From: CAYWKL01 sp964459095
GTDB taxonomy: Bacteria; Patescibacteriota; Microgenomatia; Daviesbacterales; UBA10151
Length of the DNA: 15,122 nt
Assembly: GCA_964459095.1 (NCBI GenBank)
Contig: CAYWKL010000022.1
Span: 1 to 15,122 of the forward strand
Reading direction: 5' to 3'
Of this stretch, positions 13,270 through 15,122 are shown piece by piece; positions within the stretch are counted from its first letter, which is position 1; each line of letters begins with the position of its first letter. Position numbers and translations under genes: made by a program. Below the pieces are notes generated by a model that did not search any database, had not been told where the DNA came from, and saw only the letters and a program-made list of their open reading frames with translations.

Positions 13270-14601
13270 TTAAAGATTGATTTTTACCTCATTTATCAAC
13301 CGGGCAATTTCCTTATCTTGAGTGATATTTGTTCGCATTTTTTCTATACCATAGAGTACTGTTGTGTGGTCTCTTCCTCCTAAAATATCCCCTATTTTCT
13401 CCATTGGTAAATTTAGCTCCTCGTACAAAATATACATAGCAATTTGTCTTGGTAAAACAAGCTCTTTTTGGCGTCTTGGGCCTGTTAAGTCAGCCATTTT
13501 AATATTGAAGAAATTATTTATTACGCCTAAAACCTTCTTGAAATCATAATTTGTAACAGGGGTTTTAATAGATCTTCCTAAAAACCTTTGCATGCTTTCT
13601 AAAGAGACTGGCTCACTACTTAATTTTGCAGCCTGCAAAATTTGGGTAAGCTTTCCCTCAAGCTCGCGTGTAGACTGCGTTGAGGTTTCTGCTATAGCTC
13701 GTAAAATATCTTCAGGAAGACTTTCTTTTCTTTCCGCTAGCTTTGATTTAAGGATGGCCATTCTTGTTCCAAAATCAGGGGTTTGTATATCTACCATGAG
13801 TCCTCCTTGAAATCTTGTCCGAAGCCTTGATTCTATTCTTTCGATTTCAGTTGGAGGCCTATCTGAAGTAAGAACAATCTGGGTGTTTTTAGCTTGGAGC
13901 TCATTAAAAGTATGGAAAAACTCCTCTTGAGTGGAATCTTTACCAGCCATAAACTGCACGTCATCGATTAATAAAAGCTCACATGTGCGGTATTTTTTGC
14001 GGAAAGCTGGGTTTGTATTTGTTTGTATTGCATAAACCATATCGTTTGTGAATTTTTCTGAAGGGGCATAGATTATTTTCAGGCTACGATCTTTTTCTAA
14101 AAGTGCATTTCCAATAGCTTGCATAAGATGAGTTTTACCAACACCTGAGGGACCATAAATAAAAAGAGGATTGTAGGAAACACCAGGATTTTCAACAACA
14201 GCTGCTGCTGCAGCAAAAGCTAAATTATTAGTGAGCCCAACAACAAAGTTTTTAAGAGTATATTTAGGATTTAACAAGGAGGTTGTTCTTTCAGCTAGGC
14301 CAGGAGATTGAAATTCGAAAACCTCTTCTGTAAGAGGGAGTTTTTTATTTTCTAAGCTTGAATCAATTTTAAATTCTAAATTTAGCTTTTTTCCTAAGGC
14401 TTTCTCTATTTCATCCGAGAGAAGATTTTCATACCGTTTAAGAAGCTGCTCTTTAACAAATGCAGATGGTACTAGTATAGTGATTTTGTCATCGGTGATC
14501 TCTCCTGCTTTTGTATATCCAAACCAAGTCCTAAAATTATGACTATCTACAGAGCCTTTTATAATAGATAAGATTTTACTCCACACCTTTGAGTTATCCA
14601 C
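13270..14601 (-). CDS. dnaA: Chromosomal replication initiator protein DnaA
   Basis: A 443-residue initiator, normal length. Domain I occupies about 1-85 (VWSKILSIIKGSVDSHNFRT). The AAA+ domain carries Walker A GPSGVGKT at 150-157, Walker B LLLIDD at 209-214, and an arginine-finger region SRLRTRF around 258-264. The C-terminal DNA-binding domain has the DnaA signature GGRDHTTVLYG at about 408-418, which reads DnaA boxes. The protein opens oriC and loads the helicase. Translation appears to start at GTG 14601, itself inside a DnaA box (TGTGGATAA); no Shine-Dalgarno precedes it. The gene faces the oriC-dnaN side and is divergent from rpmH. The boxes at its start suggest autoregulation. Confidence 0.97.
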   Translation of the reverse strand: MDNSKVWSKILSIIKGSVDSHNFRTWFGYTKAGEITDDKITILVPSAFVKEQLLKRYENLLSDEIEKALGKKLNLEFKIDSSLENKKLPLTEEVFEFQSPGLAERTTSLLNPKYTLKNFVVGLTNNLAFAAAAAVVENPGVSYNPLFIYGPSGVGKTHLMQAIGNALLEKDRSLKIIYAPSEKFTNDMVYAIQTNTNPAFRKKYRTCELLLIDDVQFMAGKDSTQEEFFHTFNELQAKNTQIVLTSDRPPTEIERIESRLRTRFQGGLMVDIQTPDFGTRMAILKSKLAERKESLPEDILRAIAETSTQSTRELEGKLTQILQAAKLSSEPVSLESMQRFLGRSIKTPVTNYDFKKVLGVINNFFNIKMADLTGPRRQKELVLPRQIAMYILYEELNLPMEKIGDILGGRDHTTVLYGIEKMRTNITQDKEIARLINEVKINL

Positions 14602-14623
14602 AAAGGGGATGTTAGTGGATAAC
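14593..14623. promoter_or_regulatory. Inverted pair of DnaA boxes over the dnaA start codon
   Basis: GTTATCCAC (14593-14601) and GTGGATAAC (14615-14623) form a perfect 9-bp inverted repeat around a 13-bp centre. The left arm contains a consensus box TTATCCACA (14594-14602) whose complement includes the GTG start of dnaA. The right arm contains AGTGGATAA (14614-14622), one mismatch from consensus. DnaA binding here could repress transcription. As RNA, the stem would hide the start codon. Confidence 0.8.
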
Positions 14624-14708
14624 TTTTTTTTGGTAAAGATAGAGAAACTATAAATTAATAGATCAAATTCAAAAATCTAAATTACAAACGACAAATGAAT
14701 TTTTAAAG

Positions 14709-14755
14709 TTTTGAATTTTCAAAATTTAGGCTTGATTTGAAATTTGATATTTGAG
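14709..14755. repeat. AT-rich inverted repeat and 7-bp tandem repeat before rpmH
   Basis: TTTTGAA (14709-14715) and TTCAAAA (14718-14724) form a tight inverted repeat. Downstream, three 7-bp units ATTTGAA, ATTTGAT and ATTTGAG (14735-14755) run in tandem, the last overlapping the -35 of the rpmH promoter. The rest of the dnaA-rpmH gap (14602-14785) is AT-rich with no other recognisable element. Confidence 0.7.
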
Positions 14756-14779
14756 CTTTGGGTTTTAACTTTGTATACT
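14751..14779 (+). promoter_or_regulatory. Promoter of rpmH
   Basis: TTGAGC (14751-14756) and TATACT (14774-14779) are separated by 17 bp, a good housekeeping-type promoter. The -10 ends 6 bp before ATG 14786, which places the expected transcription start at or next to the start codon, so the mRNA is probably leaderless. No Shine-Dalgarno is present. Confidence 0.65.
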
Positions 14780-14785
14780 ATTGAA

Positions 14786-14926
14786 ATGGCAACAAAAAGA
14801 ACTTATCAACCCAAAAAGAAAAAAAGAGTTAGAAAGCATGGCTTTATGGCAAGAATGGCAACTTCTGGCGGAAGAAGAGTTTTGAAAAGAAGAAGGCAAA
14901 GAAGCGTACAAAAATTGACTGTCTAG
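14786..14926 (+). CDS. rpmH: 50S ribosomal protein L34
   Basis: A 46-residue, strongly basic protein beginning MATKRTYQPKKKKRVRKHGF and containing ARMATSGGRRVLKRRRQRS. This is the complete L34 pattern: RTYQP near the start, HGF.ARMAT in the middle, a basic C-terminal helix and a terminal LTV. It is a large-subunit ribosomal protein. The longer in-frame start at 14744 adds 14 residues not typical of L34 and would precede the predicted promoter -10, so ATG 14786 is chosen. It is followed by rnpA 52 bp downstream, the classical rpmH-rnpA pair beside dnaA. Confidence 0.97.
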   Translation: MATKRTYQPKKKKRVRKHGFMARMATSGGRRVLKRRRQRSVQKLTV

Positions 14927-14945
14927 TTATGTGGTTTTTAACTAG
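14923..14945 (+). other. Small hairpin across the rpmH stop codon
   Basis: CTAGTTA (14923-14929) and TAACTAG (14939-14945) can form a 7-bp AT-rich stem with a 9-base loop. It is not followed by a T-tract, so it is not a convincing terminator. It could be an RNA-processing or translation-related structure, or chance. Confidence 0.35.
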
Positions 14946-14947
14946 TC

Positions 14948-14975
14948 CCTAAATCCTAATACCTATACCCTATCT
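14948..14975. repeat. Degenerate 7-bp tandem repeat CCTAnnn
   Basis: Four consecutive 7-bp units, CCTAAAT, CCTAATA, CCTATAC and CCTATCT, fill most of the gap between rpmH and rnpA. Similar words (CCTATCT, CCTACTT) occur in the 2182-2210 intergenic region. Confidence 0.65.
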
Positions 14976-14978
14976 AAA

Positions 14979-15122
14979 ATGTTTCCTAAACATAAAAGAC
15001 TAAATCTTAAGAAAAATTTTAAATGGGTAGCTTCTGGGGAAAAAATTGAAAGCACAAATTTTAAAATTTTTGCCCAAGCAGACGAAAACAAAGAACCTTT
15101 AGTAGGAATTGCAGTGTATGGC
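14979..15122 (+). CDS. rnpA: Ribonuclease P protein component, 5' part
   Basis: The first 48 codons of a frame that runs off the right edge. The protein begins MFPKHKRLNLKKNFKWVASG and continues to VGIAVYG. The RL....F..v..G opening followed by a beta strand and a VGIAV strand matches the N-terminus of the RNase P protein, which binds the catalytic RNA and the 5' leader of pre-tRNA. Position directly after rpmH is the usual one and supports the call. There is no Shine-Dalgarno before the ATG. The diagnostic RNR motif would lie beyond the window. Confidence 0.85.
   Translation, partial: MFPKHKRLNLKKNFKWVASGEKIESTNFKIFAQADENKEPLVGIAVYG

Noticed and set aside
14744..14785. Longer L34 start at 14744
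   Set aside because: It adds 14 residues foreign to L34 and would lie upstream of the predicted promoter -10.
1..15122. tRNA, rRNA, CRISPR array or transposase
   Set aside because: No cloverleaf tRNA, rRNA segments, regularly spaced direct repeats or transposase-like protein were seen.

Overview
The window looks like chromosomal DNA of an ultra-small, AT-rich bacterium, most likely from the Candidate Phyla Radiation (Patescibacteria, possibly Microgenomates). Three things suggest this: the origin-proximal set rnpA-rpmH / dnaA / dnaN in a compact arrangement, a long operon of PrgI/VirB4-type secretion genes next to surface-anchored peptidase-like proteins, and weak or absent Shine-Dalgarno sites at many starts. 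TAA, TAG and TGA all act as stops here, so UGA does not appear reassigned. The phylum assignment is an inference; no marker comparison could be run.

Left block (1-1986, minus strand): two co-oriented genes of unknown function. The upstream one (586-1986) ends in a four-cysteine zinc-ribbon-like motif and carries a cloverleaf-shaped palindromic repeat inside its 5' coding end. The second runs off the left edge. Between this block and the divergent operon lies 276 bp of intergenic DNA. Its minus strand matches the conserved core of a cobalamin riboswitch just ahead of the zinc-ribbon gene.

Central block (2263-11500, plus strand): seven tightly packed or overlapping genes. They encode a PrgI-like membrane protein with a C-terminal beta-sandwich, a small TraC/VirB4-N-like protein with a Pro/Gln-rich tail, a VirB4-type ATPase, a membrane-anchored lytic transglycosylase fused to an M23-like domain, an anchored M14-like/C39-like peptidase fusion, and two anchored Big_5-type Ig-like proteins that look paralogous. 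Together they suggest a stripped-down type IV secretion or surface-appendage machine: an ATPase and inner-membrane part, a cell-wall-opening enzyme, and surface or periplasmic peptidases and adhesin-like domains.

Right block (11497-15122): replication initiation. On the minus strand are dnaA, an intergenic oriC candidate with consensus DnaA boxes, a membrane-anchored Holliday-resolvase-like nuclease, and dnaN. Divergent from dnaA are rpmH (L34) and the start of rnpA. DnaA boxes also overlap the dnaA start codon and the promoter of the nuclease-dnaN operon, which suggests DnaA autoregulation. dnaN and the secretion operon converge and overlap by 4 bp with no visible terminator.
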